Shown: in pieces, positions 27,411 to 35,807 of the stretch | Position numbering within the stretch: position 1 is the stretch's first letter | How the letters are laid out: each line of letters begins with the position of its first letter | NCBI GenBank assembly: GCA_038250235.1 | Contig: JBBSCO010000009.1 | Coordinates: forward strand, 1-64,000 | Direction of reading: 5' to 3' | DNA from: JAAUTS01 sp038250235 | Lineage (GTDB): Bacteria > Verrucomicrobiota > Verrucomicrobiia > Methylacidiphilales > JAAUTS01 | Length of the DNA stretch: 64,000 nucleotides | Program-made: the position numbers and the translations under genes | The notes under the pieces: generated by a model | The model's database searches: none | Seen by the model: the letters and a program-made list of their open reading frames with translations, nothing else | What the model was told of the DNA's origin: nothing

Positions 27411-27683
27411 ATGGATCGTAAAACGCTTATCCTTTTGGCCGCCCTCGGGGTTGTGGCTGGTGTCTGTGCCTTCGGTGCCAAACGCCGCTATGACCTGCGC
27501 AAAGCCCGCGCGCTCCGCGCCAGCTTCCGCCCCCATTACACCAATGGCTGTTACATGGTCAAAATCGTGGACGGGCCCAACTGGTCCATCGGCGAATTCG
27601 GAACCTTCGATGCCTCCTCCGATAAAATTCTGATCGAAGGCGAAGAATTCGCCGCCGAGGATTTTGAATTCATCCTGGCCTGA
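27411..27683 (+). CDS. Small membrane-anchored hypothetical protein
   Basis: 90 aa. One N-terminal hydrophobic segment at residues 5-23 is followed by Arg/Lys-rich KRRYDLRKARALR and a soluble part with YTNGCYMVKIVDGPNWSIGE and FAAEDFEFIL. It may be anchored with the C-terminal part in the cytoplasm or periplasm. No family is recognised. The 112 bases before it contain no gene. Confidence 0.5.
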   Translation: MDRKTLILLAALGVVAGVCAFGAKRRYDLRKARALRASFRPHYTNGCYMVKIVDGPNWSIGEFGTFDASSDKILIEGEEFAAEDFEFILA

Positions 27684-27765
27684 GCCTGCCGGAAGAGGAC
27701 GCCGGATGCGGAATGGGAGAAGAGTTGCCTGGTGCAATCTTCTGAAAAAGATTCAACGTTGCGAC

Positions 27766-28848
27766 TTAGTCCCTTGGCGACTTTCCGTTAACATTGTCCC
27801 CAGTGTCCTGATAATGAACTTGCTTAACCAAATTTGTTTTCAGGACTCTGGCCTGAAAACAACTGCGGCATTCCCTGATCAGATCGTTGAACTGCTTCAG
27901 TTCCGGCAGTTCCGATACCACCAGCTCCAGGTTATTCAAGGCCGGTTCGACATGTTTTAAAAAATCCGGCTTCCCTTTTTCGATCCCCAGAAACCCATAA
28001 GCTCCCAAAGCCTGCATCAGGCGTTGGATCGCAGCATAACGGAAGAGTGTGTCAAAGGCGGAACGTTTCGGGCGGCTGCCTGGCAGGACAAAATAAAAAT
28101 TCAACATTTCCAGTCTCTCTTCCGGAGTAAACGTCACGTAAGGATCATAAAGCAACGAGGCCAGATCATAATAAAGTGTCCCTTGGCGCATCCCCTGGAA
28201 ATCTATCAGGTAAGTCCAGCCGTTCTTCACCATGATATTCTGGGACTGAAAATCGCGGTGAATCAGCGTGGGCTTTTCCTTCACCAAGGTTCTAGTCATC
28301 GGTAAAAAAAGTTCTTCCAACGAACTCCGTGTTTCCTCCTTCAGCGGCAATCCACAGGCCAGTCCGGCAAATTTGTCATAAAAATAATCCCTCTCCCAGC
28401 CATACAACGCATGATCAAAGCCGGGCATCAACTTGACGTTTTCCTTCTGCGCCCGCTGAAACCCTTCCCGGTGTAAAAGATTGGCCTGTTCCAGAACCGA
28501 ACGGTAATGCGGTGCCCGCAGCATCCAGGAAGCTTCACGGAAACTCCATAAATCAGCCGCTCCGAGATCCTCAACCCACACCATCCTCCGACCGTTGTCC
28601 TCGGCGAGGATTCGGGGAACCTCGATCCCCAGCTTCTCCAGAAAAAAGCCTATGGCTGTAAAAAGCGCGTTTTCTTCACGCTCGGTCCCATAGGCCATAA
28701 CGATGCAGGATGCTTTTTCCCAGGTGGCACGGAAGAATCGGCGATCCGACCCGCCTTTCAAAATCGCCTCCAACCGGAGAGCCGCCGGGTCTTTCACCTG
28801 CATCCGCGCCGCGGTTACGCTTCGAATATCCTGCTCTTGGTTCATCAT
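27766..28848 (-). CDS. amgK: AmgK-like sugar kinase (aminoglycoside phosphotransferase fold)
   Basis: 360 aa from ATG 28848; TTG 28902 would add 18 residues. It shows GGSDRRFFRA, LIHRDFQSQNIMVKN (catalytic loop Asp), YLIDFQGMRQGTLYYDLAS (metal-binding DFQ) and LLYDPY, the pattern of AmgK, which phosphorylates the anomeric OH of MurNAc or GlcNAc. The adjacent, divergent gene is a MurU-type nucleotidyltransferase. The two proteins form the AmgK-MurU cell-wall recycling route to UDP-MurNAc described in Pseudomonas. The C-terminal 40 residues are more variable. Confidence 0.78.
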   Translation of the reverse strand: MMNQEQDIRSVTAARMQVKDPAALRLEAILKGGSDRRFFRATWEKASCIVMAYGTEREENALFTAIGFFLEKLGIEVPRILAEDNGRRMVWVEDLGAADLWSFREASWMLRAPHYRSVLEQANLLHREGFQRAQKENVKLMPGFDHALYGWERDYFYDKFAGLACGLPLKEETRSSLEELFLPMTRTLVKEKPTLIHRDFQSQNIMVKNGWTYLIDFQGMRQGTLYYDLASLLYDPYVTFTPEERLEMLNFYFVLPGSRPKRSAFDTLFRYAAIQRLMQALGAYGFLGIEKGKPDFLKHVEPALNNLELVVSELPELKQFNDLIRECRSCFQARVLKTNLVKQVHYQDTGDNVNGKSPRD

Positions 28849-28945
28849 AGGGGCCGGGTTCCAGCCCAAAAATGGCCGAAAATCAAAAGAAGGCACGACC
28901 AAAAGCAGCGTGCAATCAAATTAAACTTCGTGGATTATTTCTTTT

Positions 28946-29644
28946 CTGAAAAAAGTCACCACAGCCTTTATCCTCGGGGCCGGTCTGGGCACCCGCCTGC
29001 GTCCTCTTACCGGAACCTGGCCCAAGCCCCTCCTTCCTGTACAAGGCCGTCCGATGATCACCTTCATTTTCGACCAGTTGATCCAACTAGGCATAGAGCG
29101 CATCCTGATCAACACCCATCATTGCCCCGACCGCTATGCTGAAATCTTCCCGGACTCGCGTTACAAAGGCCTCCCTTTGTTGTTCCGTCATGAACCGGAA
29201 CTACTTGAAACTGGCGGCGGGATCAAAAATATCGAAGATCTCGCGGACACCTCCTCCCCCCTGCTTGTTTATAACGGGGACATTTTCAGCACATTGCCCT
29301 TGGAGCGTCTGGTCGCCCACCACTTCCACTCCTCCAACGAAGTCACCCTGGCGCTGCGCAGCCATGGAGAACCGCGCAATGTGCAATTGGGAGGTAATGG
29401 ACTGGTTCTCGATCTGCGCCATACCCTCGGCCTGACAGAAGGCCTCCCCTGCCTCTTCACCGGAATCTATCTGCTCGAGCCCCGTTTCTTCCAACGTCTG
29501 GACTCCAGAAATAAAGAGTCGGTCATCGAAACTTTTTTGCGCATGATCCTTGCAGGCATCCCCCCGGGAGGAATCATTCTGGACGAAGGCACTTGGTCAG
29601 ACATCGGAACCCACGAAGAATATGAACGCATTCAAAGTACTTAA
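28946..29644 (+). CDS. murU: MurU-like MurNAc-1-phosphate uridylyltransferase, CTG start
   Basis: 232 aa if CTG 28946 is the start. The frame has no ATG or GTG between an upstream stop and the conserved motif, and the CTG opens KKVTTAFILGAGLGTRLRPL directly. GAGLGTRLRPL (11-21), WPKPLLPVQGRP, ETGGGIKNI, LVYNGDIFSTLPL and GTWSDIGTHEEYERI are sugar-nucleotidyltransferase motifs, and the short length matches MurU. It would couple MurNAc-1-P, made by AmgK, with UTP. Its last 23 bases overlap the next gene. Confidence 0.8.
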   Translation: MKKVTTAFILGAGLGTRLRPLTGTWPKPLLPVQGRPMITFIFDQLIQLGIERILINTHHCPDRYAEIFPDSRYKGLPLLFRHEPELLETGGGIKNIEDLADTSSPLLVYNGDIFSTLPLERLVAHHFHSSNEVTLALRSHGEPRNVQLGGNGLVLDLRHTLGLTEGLPCLFTGIYLLEPRFFQRLDSRNKESVIETFLRMILAGIPPGGIILDEGTWSDIGTHEEYERIQST

Positions 29645-30431
29645 GTATCTGGCACTTCTCCCGGGACTTTGTTGGAGCGGCTGCCTCCAGGCCATCGAAC
29701 TTCCCCGGCAAGAGGCCTTGGCCATCGGACACAAAATCTGGCTCAACGAATGTGGAGGCACCGTGGACGGCCTCACTTCCTGGAACAATGGCGAAAATTT
29801 CGCCTCGCTCGGCATCTGCCATTTCATCTGGTATCCGGCAGGCATGGAAGGCCCCTTTGACGAGAGTTTTCCCAAAGCCCTGGCCTACATCCGGCAACGC
29901 GGAGCCAAAGTTCCGGCCTGGCTCCTGGAAACCAAAGATTGCCCCTGGACCACCAAGGAAGAATTCGAGAAAGAACGCCATGGTGAACGCATGACTTCCC
30001 TGAGGATTTTCCTGAAAGACACCATCGACAAGCAAACGGAGTTTGCCGCCAAAAGACTGTCAGAAGCTCTCCCCAAAATGACGGAAAAATTGACCGGGAC
30101 GCAACGGCTCCATGTCGAGGAACAATTCCAGCGCCTGGCCCAAAGCCCCGGAGGCTATTATCCCCTGATGGACTACGTCAACTTCAAGGGGGAAGGCATC
30201 AAGGAGACCGAACGCTATCAGGGCGAAGGCTGGGGCCTGCTCCAAGTTCTGCTGGACATGAAAGGCGTTGAGAAAGGTCAGGCCGCCCTGGACGAGTTCG
30301 CCACATCCTCCGCCCGTGTCCTGACCCGGCGGGTTGAACTTTCTCCTCCGGCCCGCAACGAGATCCGCTGGCTTAAAGGCTGGATCAACCGCTGCAATAC
30401 CTACGGAACCGGTATCACCCCGAAAACATGA
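29622..30431 (+). CDS. Exported lysozyme-like protein linked to MurU
   Basis: 269 aa from ATG 29622. Residues 1-24 look like a signal peptide (LALLPGLCWSGCLQA). The next block, IWLNECGGTVDGLTSWNNGE then FASLGICHFIWYPAG, has the Glu and Gly-x-x-His layout of lysozyme-like enzymes; this is a pattern resemblance, not a proven family. The gene overlaps murU by 23 bases, so it is translationally coupled. A periplasmic peptidoglycan-cleaving enzyme feeding MurNAc to AmgK-MurU would explain the context (inference). Confidence 0.6.
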   Translation: MNAFKVLKYLALLPGLCWSGCLQAIELPRQEALAIGHKIWLNECGGTVDGLTSWNNGENFASLGICHFIWYPAGMEGPFDESFPKALAYIRQRGAKVPAWLLETKDCPWTTKEEFEKERHGERMTSLRIFLKDTIDKQTEFAAKRLSEALPKMTEKLTGTQRLHVEEQFQRLAQSPGGYYPLMDYVNFKGEGIKETERYQGEGWGLLQVLLDMKGVEKGQAALDEFATSSARVLTRRVELSPPARNEIRWLKGWINRCNTYGTGITPKT

Positions 30432-31360
30432 ACCGCCTATTTGCTTATGCCGCCAACGCCTTTCCCTTCTGGGTTAGCCTGGGCGGTATCAGTGCCCTGT
30501 TTTACCCGGACCTGTTCACCTGGTTCTCCGGTTCCTGGATCGTCTGGGGCCTCGCCGCCATCATGCTTGGCATGGGACTTACCCTGGATCTGGATGACTT
30601 CAAAAAAGTCCTGACCATGCCCCGTATTATTCTCATCGGATTCCTCGCCCAATACGGCATCATGCCTTTTCTTGGCTGGGCCATCGCCAAAGGGATGCAC
30701 CTGCCCCCCGCTTTCGCCGCCGGCCTCATCCTTGTCGCCTGCTGCCCCGGAGGCACAGCCTCCAACGTCGTGACCTACATCGCCCGGGCCCATGTGGCCC
30801 TTTCCGTCCTTATGACATTGTGCTCCACCCTCGCCGCCGTGCTGCTGACTCCGCTCCTGACCCAGTGGCTTGCCGGAGCCTATGTCCCGGTCGATGGCTG
30901 GGGACTATTTCTATCCACCCTCCAGGTGGTGCTGGCCCCCGTCCTGATCGGATTGGTTCTGCATCATTCAGCACCGAAACTGGTGCGGTGCATCATCCCC
31001 GTGTCACCCCTGATCGCCGTTCTCACTATCACAATGATTTGCGCCAGCATCATCGGCCAAAGCGCGGAGGCCATCAAGGCATCCGGCTTCCGTCTGATCC
31101 TTGCCGTCTTACTGCTCCACAGTTGCGGCTTCGGGCTGGGTTATCTTTTTGCCAGACTCTTCGGTTACGACAAAGCGATTTGCCGCACGGTTTCCATCGA
31201 AGTCGGCATGCAGAACTCCGGTCTGGGCGTGGTGCTGGCCCGGAAACATTTTGCCGATCCCCTCACGGCCGTGCCCTGCGCCATTTCCAGCGTCTGCCAT
31301 TCTGTGATTGGAAGTTTTCTTGCCGGAATCTGGCGACTGGGCAAAAATTCCGGTAAATGA
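30428..31360 (+). CDS. BASS-family (bile acid:sodium symporter-like) transporter
   Basis: 310 aa with about ten hydrophobic segments. The motif GLILVACCPGGTASNVVTYIA with MGLTLDLDDF and EVGMQNSGLGVVLA is diagnostic of the BASS/PanS-type fold. Such carriers move organic anions, pantothenate-type acids or bile acids with Na+. Its ATG overlaps the previous stop (ATGA), so it is in the murU operon. A role in taking up a peptidoglycan-derived or precursor compound is only an idea from context. Confidence 0.83.
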   Translation: MNRLFAYAANAFPFWVSLGGISALFYPDLFTWFSGSWIVWGLAAIMLGMGLTLDLDDFKKVLTMPRIILIGFLAQYGIMPFLGWAIAKGMHLPPAFAAGLILVACCPGGTASNVVTYIARAHVALSVLMTLCSTLAAVLLTPLLTQWLAGAYVPVDGWGLFLSTLQVVLAPVLIGLVLHHSAPKLVRCIIPVSPLIAVLTITMICASIIGQSAEAIKASGFRLILAVLLLHSCGFGLGYLFARLFGYDKAICRTVSIEVGMQNSGLGVVLARKHFADPLTAVPCAISSVCHSVIGSFLAGIWRLGKNSGK

Positions 31361-31590
31361 AACACCTCTCATGGCTGTTTTTCGCCGCAGCTTATTTCTT
31401 CATCCAGGCCTGCTCCACCCTGCCCGAGCCGGAAAAAGAACCCTTCAGCCAATTGGTCGAAAAAGCCATTGTTGCACCCACTGGGGACGGGATCATTGAT
31501 CGGGCCATCGACAATGCTGCCACCACCTTCCCGCAAACCAAAAAAACTCCAGCTCCATCCGGCACCCCGCCACCGCCCCGCAGCTTTTAA
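31357..31590 (+). CDS. Small lipoprotein
   Basis: 77 aa. A type II signal peptide ends with lipobox FIQAC at residues 15-19. The mature part is short with EKEPFSQLVEKAIVAPTGDG, then a Pro-rich tail. It starts by ATGA overlap with the BASS gene. It should be anchored in the outer membrane; no function is recognised. Confidence 0.65.
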   Translation: MKHLSWLFFAAAYFFIQACSTLPEPEKEPFSQLVEKAIVAPTGDGIIDRAIDNAATTFPQTKKTPAPSGTPPPPRSF

Positions 31591-31606
31591 GCGTCTTTTC
31601 ATCACG

Positions 31607-31672
31607 AAGAGGGAAAGGAACAGCTACCTGCTTTCGGTTCCAGGGCTATCCAAAACCCTGCCTTTCCCTCTT
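31607..31672 (+). terminator. Long-loop hairpin between the lipoprotein gene and asd
   Basis: AAGAGGGAAAGG (31607-31618) and CCTTTCCCTCTT (31661-31672) form a perfect 12-bp inverted repeat with a 42-base loop that contains GGTTCCAGGG and a partner CCCTG. The following bases are not a T-run, so it may be an operator, repeat or attenuator rather than a classic terminator. It lies between the stop at 31590 and asd. Confidence 0.4.
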
Positions 31673-31747
31673 GCGGGCTTGTCCTAAGGACAGGCTTGCC
31701 TCTCCTTGCCACTTTACCTACATTGTCAGGTTAATCTTTTGAACAAC

Positions 31748-32755
31748 ATGAATCCCAAGAGCGTCAATATCGCTGTCGTCGGAGCCACCGGAGCCGTCGG
31801 TGTGGAAATTCTCCGCGTCCTGGAACGCCGCCGATTCCCTGTCGGTCAACTGAAGCTTCTCGCCTCCGCCCGTTCCGCCGGAAAAACACTCGAATTCCAG
31901 GGCAAGCCCCATCCGGTTGAGGCCCTTTCCGCCGAAGCCTTCGACGGCATCGACATCGCCTTCTTCAGCGCCGGCGCCACCCGCTCCCGCGAATTCATCC
32001 CCGCCGCGATCAGGGCCGGTGCGGTTGTCGTGGACAACTCTTCCGCCTTCCGCATGGAGGAAGGCATCCCCCTGGTCGTGCCTGAAGTAAACCCCGGCGA
32101 TCTCAAAAACCATAAAGGACTCATCGCCAACCCCAATTGCTGCGCCGCCATCCTGGCTGTCCCGCTCTGGCCCCTGCACCAGGCGGCCACGATCAAACGT
32201 ATCGTGGTTTCCACCTACCAGTCCGCCAGCGGCGCCGGTGCCCAGGCCATGGAGGAGCTTCTCGACCAGGTGAAGGCCCACGTGGCCGGGGAAAAACCCG
32301 TGGCCAGGGTCCTGCCCCATCAACTGGCCTTCAACCTCTTCTCCCATAACACCAAGATCGCCGACAACGGCTACAACGAGGAGGAAAACAAACTGATGGC
32401 CGAAATCCGCAAGATGTTCCACCTGCCGGATCTGGCCATGAACGCCACCTGTATCCGTGTCCCCGTGCTGCGGGCCCATTCCGAATCTGTCGTGATCGAA
32501 ACGGAGAAACCCCTCTCCGCCGACCAGGCCCGCGAAATCCTGGCCAGAGCCCCCGGGGTCAAAATCGTGGACGATGCCGCCACGAATCATTTTCCCATGC
32601 CCCTGGAAGCCACTGGCGATCTGGACGTGCATGTCGGACGTATCCGTAAAGACGATTCCGCTCCGAACAGCCTGGCCCTCTTCATCAGTGGCGACCAATT
32701 GCTCAAAGGTGCCGCCTGGAATGCAGTGCAGATCGCAGAAGAGTTGATCCGCTGA
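31748..32755 (+). CDS. asd: Aspartate-semialdehyde dehydrogenase
   Basis: 335 aa from ATG 31748. Rossmann loop VVGATGAVGVEILRVLERR is followed by VVDNSSAFRM, PEVNP, the catalytic-Cys block LIANPNCCAAILAVPL, and YQSASGAGAQAMEEL, with RVPVLRAHSESVVIE near the C-terminus. It reduces aspartyl phosphate to the semialdehyde for lysine, diaminopimelate, threonine and methionine synthesis. Diaminopimelate is a peptidoglycan component, which fits the preceding cell-wall genes loosely. It stands alone as a transcript, with the APC gene convergent. Confidence 0.96.
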   Translation: MNPKSVNIAVVGATGAVGVEILRVLERRRFPVGQLKLLASARSAGKTLEFQGKPHPVEALSAEAFDGIDIAFFSAGATRSREFIPAAIRAGAVVVDNSSAFRMEEGIPLVVPEVNPGDLKNHKGLIANPNCCAAILAVPLWPLHQAATIKRIVVSTYQSASGAGAQAMEELLDQVKAHVAGEKPVARVLPHQLAFNLFSHNTKIADNGYNEEENKLMAEIRKMFHLPDLAMNATCIRVPVLRAHSESVVIETEKPLSADQAREILARAPGVKIVDDAATNHFPMPLEATGDLDVHVGRIRKDDSAPNSLALFISGDQLLKGAAWNAVQIAEELIR

Positions 32756-32816
32756 TCACGGGGCTTCCAGGCCTGGAAAAATCCTCACGCACCCGGCGCA
32801 TACCGGGAGCTGGAAC

Positions 32817-34151
32817 TCAATCCACTCCGACCGGATTTTTCGGTTTCAGGATGAAGTAAAAAACGGAAATCACCACCACCAGCACGGCGGCAATGAGAGG
32901 AGCACGTTGATCCGCCCCGGCAGCCGTCAATCGCGCCACAATCAGGCCCCCGCAAACCAGAACCCCCAACACCGGAACAAACAACGGAACCTCAAAGCGC
33001 CCCGGAGCCTCGCCCTTCCGCCTTTTCAGGACTACCAAAGCACTGTTGACCAGGCAGAAGCAGCCCAGGAGCAAAAGACTGGTGGCCGAGGCCAGCTGTG
33101 CGATGTTTCCGGAAAAAGCCAGCACCAGAACGAGGGCTCCCAAAACCAGGATCGAGATATGAGGGGTCCGTGTCCGTGCATGTACTTTCCCCAAAACTGA
33201 AGGCAGCAAACCCTGTCGGGCCATGCCATAGAGCAGACGTGAACCCATCACATAATTCAACAAAGCTGTGTTCCCCACGGCGAACAATGTGATGGCCCAG
33301 TAAACCCAGCCTGGCACCCAGGGCGCAGCCTCGGCCGTGATCTGGGCCAGTGGCACACCGTTTTTGGGATCCGCCAGCCTCTGGCTGTCCACCACCGAAA
33401 CTGCCGTGATGCTGACCAATATGTAAAGAACCGTGGCGATGCCCACCGCCAGAATGATGCCCTTGGGCAGATTTTTTTCCGGCTCCTTGACTTCCTCCGA
33501 CACATTGAGCATGTCTTCAAATCCGATGAAAGCATAAAAAGTCAGGACCGCTCCGGACATGAGAAGCGAGGCACTGATCGCCTGACCGGGTGGCACCTGA
33601 AGATAATCCACGGTGCCCCAATAACTTGCCCCGATGAAAATGATAAAAACCAGACCTGCCACTTCAACAAAAGTGAAAACCAGATTCATCATCATGGACT
33701 CACGGATACCGGCAAAGTTGACGATCGCCAAAACACAAAGAAAGCCTACTAAAATGGCGCTGACCGGAAGCTCCGGGAAGCTGGCCCCCAGGGTCTGGGA
33801 AAAAACATTCGCCCCTACCGCCATGGATGTCAGCCCGGAAAAAGCCACCGCCAGACCCACAACATAGGAGAGAAAGGGTTTCCCGTAGGCGCGCTGGGTG
33901 ATGTAGGAAGCCCCCCCCGCCCTGGGGTAACGGGATCCCAGAGAAGCGTACGACAAGCCCGTAAGCAGGGCCGCAAACATTGAAATGACAAAAGATATCC
34001 AGACGGCATTGCCCAGAATACCAGCCGCCACCCCGATGGTGCCGTAAATTCCCGCCCCCACCATGTCCCCCACGCCGTAGACGACGAGGGAAAACAAACC
34101 CATGTTACGGGCCAGTGTTACCGGTGATGCGGAGGACGTCGGGGTGCTCAT
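32817..34151 (-). CDS. APC-superfamily amino acid permease
   Basis: 444 aa with about 12 transmembrane segments. VVYGVGDMVGAGIYGTIGVA at residues 17-36 is the conserved helix-1 motif of amino acid/polyamine/organocation carriers, followed by SYASLGSRYPRAGGASYI and FYAFIGFEDMLNVSEEVKEP. It imports or exchanges an amino acid or amine; the substrate is not deducible. A short palindromic stem-loop (CCCGG...CCGGG, 32792-32807) lies in the convergent gap to asd. Confidence 0.9.
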   Translation of the reverse strand: MSTPTSSASPVTLARNMGLFSLVVYGVGDMVGAGIYGTIGVAAGILGNAVWISFVISMFAALLTGLSYASLGSRYPRAGGASYITQRAYGKPFLSYVVGLAVAFSGLTSMAVGANVFSQTLGASFPELPVSAILVGFLCVLAIVNFAGIRESMMMNLVFTFVEVAGLVFIIFIGASYWGTVDYLQVPPGQAISASLLMSGAVLTFYAFIGFEDMLNVSEEVKEPEKNLPKGIILAVGIATVLYILVSITAVSVVDSQRLADPKNGVPLAQITAEAAPWVPGWVYWAITLFAVGNTALLNYVMGSRLLYGMARQGLLPSVLGKVHARTRTPHISILVLGALVLVLAFSGNIAQLASATSLLLLGCFCLVNSALVVLKRRKGEAPGRFEVPLFVPVLGVLVCGGLIVARLTAAGADQRAPLIAAVLVVVISVFYFILKPKNPVGVD

Positions 34152-34219
34152 GAATGCCTACAGCAGACCATGAGGAGGGAGGAGGAATGGGTCGAGCCAA
34201 AAGGACAAGAGCCCGCTTT

Positions 34220-34393
34220 TTATTGAACCATGCCGCCCAGGGCACCTTTGCCCTCCCAAGACTGGGGCTTGTTCCAAGGAACAGTGGAAACTTTCTCACG
34301 ATCCGCCTTGGTCACATCCTTCTCTTTGGTCGCACAGGACATAAGGGAAAAAGCACTCAGCGAGAGTAGAAGGGTTAAAAATAACGATTTCAT
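34220..34393 (-). CDS. 57-residue lipoprotein
   Basis: The minus-strand frame from ATG 34393 to TAA 34220 encodes a type II signal peptide with lipobox SLMSC (16-20) and a short mature part that ends PWNKPQSWEGKGALGGM. The tail resembles small secreted proteins with a conserved WNxPQxWEG motif that recur in this group. It is 27 bases downstream of the coiled-coil gene stop (34421), on the same strand. It is too short for normal gene thresholds but has all the marks of a real lipoprotein. Confidence 0.7.
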   Translation of the reverse strand: MKSLFLTLLLSLSAFSLMSCATKEKDVTKADREKVSTVPWNKPQSWEGKGALGGMVQ

Positions 34394-34420
34394 AAATTCA
34401 GGTATCCTCAGGGTTCGGAC

Positions 34421-35263
34421 TTATTTGTATCCGAACAACACCTTATCACCTACTTGAATTTCCGTCTTTGTCCAGTCCGGAAGAATATCCGCCACCGCGC
34501 TGGTGGCATCCACCGAAACAGTGCGGATCTTGCCGATCATGGTATCCCCGCGATAGACAACAAGTTCCACCCCTTCGACAAGCTTGTTGTCCTTGCCGAT
34601 ATCCAGCACCACAAAATTCCAGGCCTTGTTGATCGCCATGACCTTGCCGCTCAGATCATCCGGTGCATAACCTTTCTCGCGTAACTTTTCCAATTCCTCA
34701 TACTTCACCACCAAAGCCGATTTTTTGGCCAACTCGTCTTCAATGATCTTTTTCTCACGTGACAGAGCGTCAGCTTTTTCCGTGCTGGTTTTTAAATCTG
34801 CCACAATTTGTTTGGCTTCGCGGCCGCCCAGATCGTCGAGAACAGCTTTCAGCTTTGTTTCGGATTCGCCCAATTTACTCTGGGCTTCGGTCAAATCCTT
34901 GCTTTTTGCGTCCAGATCACGCTTCAGCGTCGCTTCTTTGGTCGTCAAATCCTGCACCTTGGCTTCGCTATCCGCCAATTTGGTTTCCGTGCCGGTCAGT
35001 TTTTCCTGAGTCGCCTTCAACTCATCCTTGGTCGTGCCGAAGGCCTTGTTCAAAGTGCTGATATACTCGGAAGGCTGCTCGGGCGAAATCTTATAATCCG
35101 AGTTATACGGCACTGCCATGGGCGAGGCTTTAAGAACCTCCTCCGTATTGGCCAGCTGTTTCATGTAGCCGCTCTTTTTAGAAGCAACGACAAATCCGAT
35201 ACCTGCCGAGGCAACGGACAGCACCATGGCTATTATACAAAAAACTTTTCCTAACTTTGACAT
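34421..35263 (-). CDS. Membrane-anchored coiled-coil protein
   Basis: 280 aa. An N-terminal segment (residues 5-27) serves as signal anchor. A long Lys/Glu/Leu-rich coiled coil spans about 75-205 with heptad-like repeats (TKDELKATQEKL, KSKDLTEAQSKLGESETKL). The last 75 residues form a globular beta-rich tail with NFVVLDIGKDNKLVEGVELV and DTMIGKIRTVSVDATSAVAD. SD AGGAG precedes the start. It is probably an envelope or cell-shape-related structural protein; the tail resembles a domain seen in PVC proteins of unknown function. The downstream 57-aa lipoprotein may be co-expressed. Confidence 0.7.
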   Translation of the reverse strand: MSKLGKVFCIIAMVLSVASAGIGFVVASKKSGYMKQLANTEEVLKASPMAVPYNSDYKISPEQPSEYISTLNKAFGTTKDELKATQEKLTGTETKLADSEAKVQDLTTKEATLKRDLDAKSKDLTEAQSKLGESETKLKAVLDDLGGREAKQIVADLKTSTEKADALSREKKIIEDELAKKSALVVKYEELEKLREKGYAPDDLSGKVMAINKAWNFVVLDIGKDNKLVEGVELVVYRGDTMIGKIRTVSVDATSAVADILPDWTKTEIQVGDKVLFGYK

Positions 35264-35281
35264 TAGTAACTCCTATAGATG

Positions 35282-35295
35282 CTCTAGTACTAGAG
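35282..35295. promoter_or_regulatory. Perfect 14-base palindrome upstream of the coiled-coil gene
   Basis: CTCTAGTACTAGAG is a perfect palindrome that ends 19 bases before the ATG at 35263 (minus strand). It could be an operator or an RNA hairpin in the leader. No family of regulator is indicated. Confidence 0.35.
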
Positions 35296-35358
35296 ACTTA
35301 CGGACAATACAACATATCGGGCTATAGACTGTCAACAAGAAGATTCCTTTACTGTCTT

Positions 35359-35799
35359 TCACCATTTAGCACGCTTGTGCACCTCTGATAACGTTCCCGA
35401 CCAGCCCTTTCCATTCAAATTTAATTCCTGCAAAAGCCAGTCGGGCGAATGGGTAAAGGATCCGAGGGACTCCACCATATTTCTTTCCGCCTGATCCGCC
35501 GTCACCACCACCACGCGCTTTTTGTCCTCAACCTGGGCCACCAAACGCTCAATAATACTGTCCGCCGTCTGGCCTTCCTGGCTGTAAAGAGTCACCATTC
35601 CTTTAAAGTCCCTCGAAGGTGTGGCCCCTTGTTTTCCGTCAAAAACCAGTGTGACCAGCCAGTCCGATGTCTCATGAAGTTCTGCCAATTGCCGCGATAA
35701 CACCGCCCGCGCCTGGTTGCGGTTCTGCTCATGAAGGGCCCTGAGTTCAGGCCATTGGAAAATCACGCTGTGCCCGTCTACCAGCAGATATTTTTTCAT
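35359..35799 (-). CDS. YacP-like NYN-domain ribonuclease
   Basis: 146 aa. It shows YLLVDGHSVIFQWPEL with the first acidic residue, LVTLVFDGKQGATPS, TADSIIERLVAQ and VVVVTADQAERNMVES, the four-aspartate PIN-like pattern of the NYN/YacP (DUF901) family. In Bacillus the homologous Rae1 is a ribosome-associated endoribonuclease. It lies 8 bases after the stop of the MMPL gene. An RNA-processing role is likely. Confidence 0.85.
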   Translation of the reverse strand: MKKYLLVDGHSVIFQWPELRALHEQNRNQARAVLSRQLAELHETSDWLVTLVFDGKQGATPSRDFKGMVTLYSQEGQTADSIIERLVAQVEDKKRVVVVTADQAERNMVESLGSFTHSPDWLLQELNLNGKGWSGTLSEVHKRAKW

Positions 35800-35807
35800 T
35801 CCTGACC

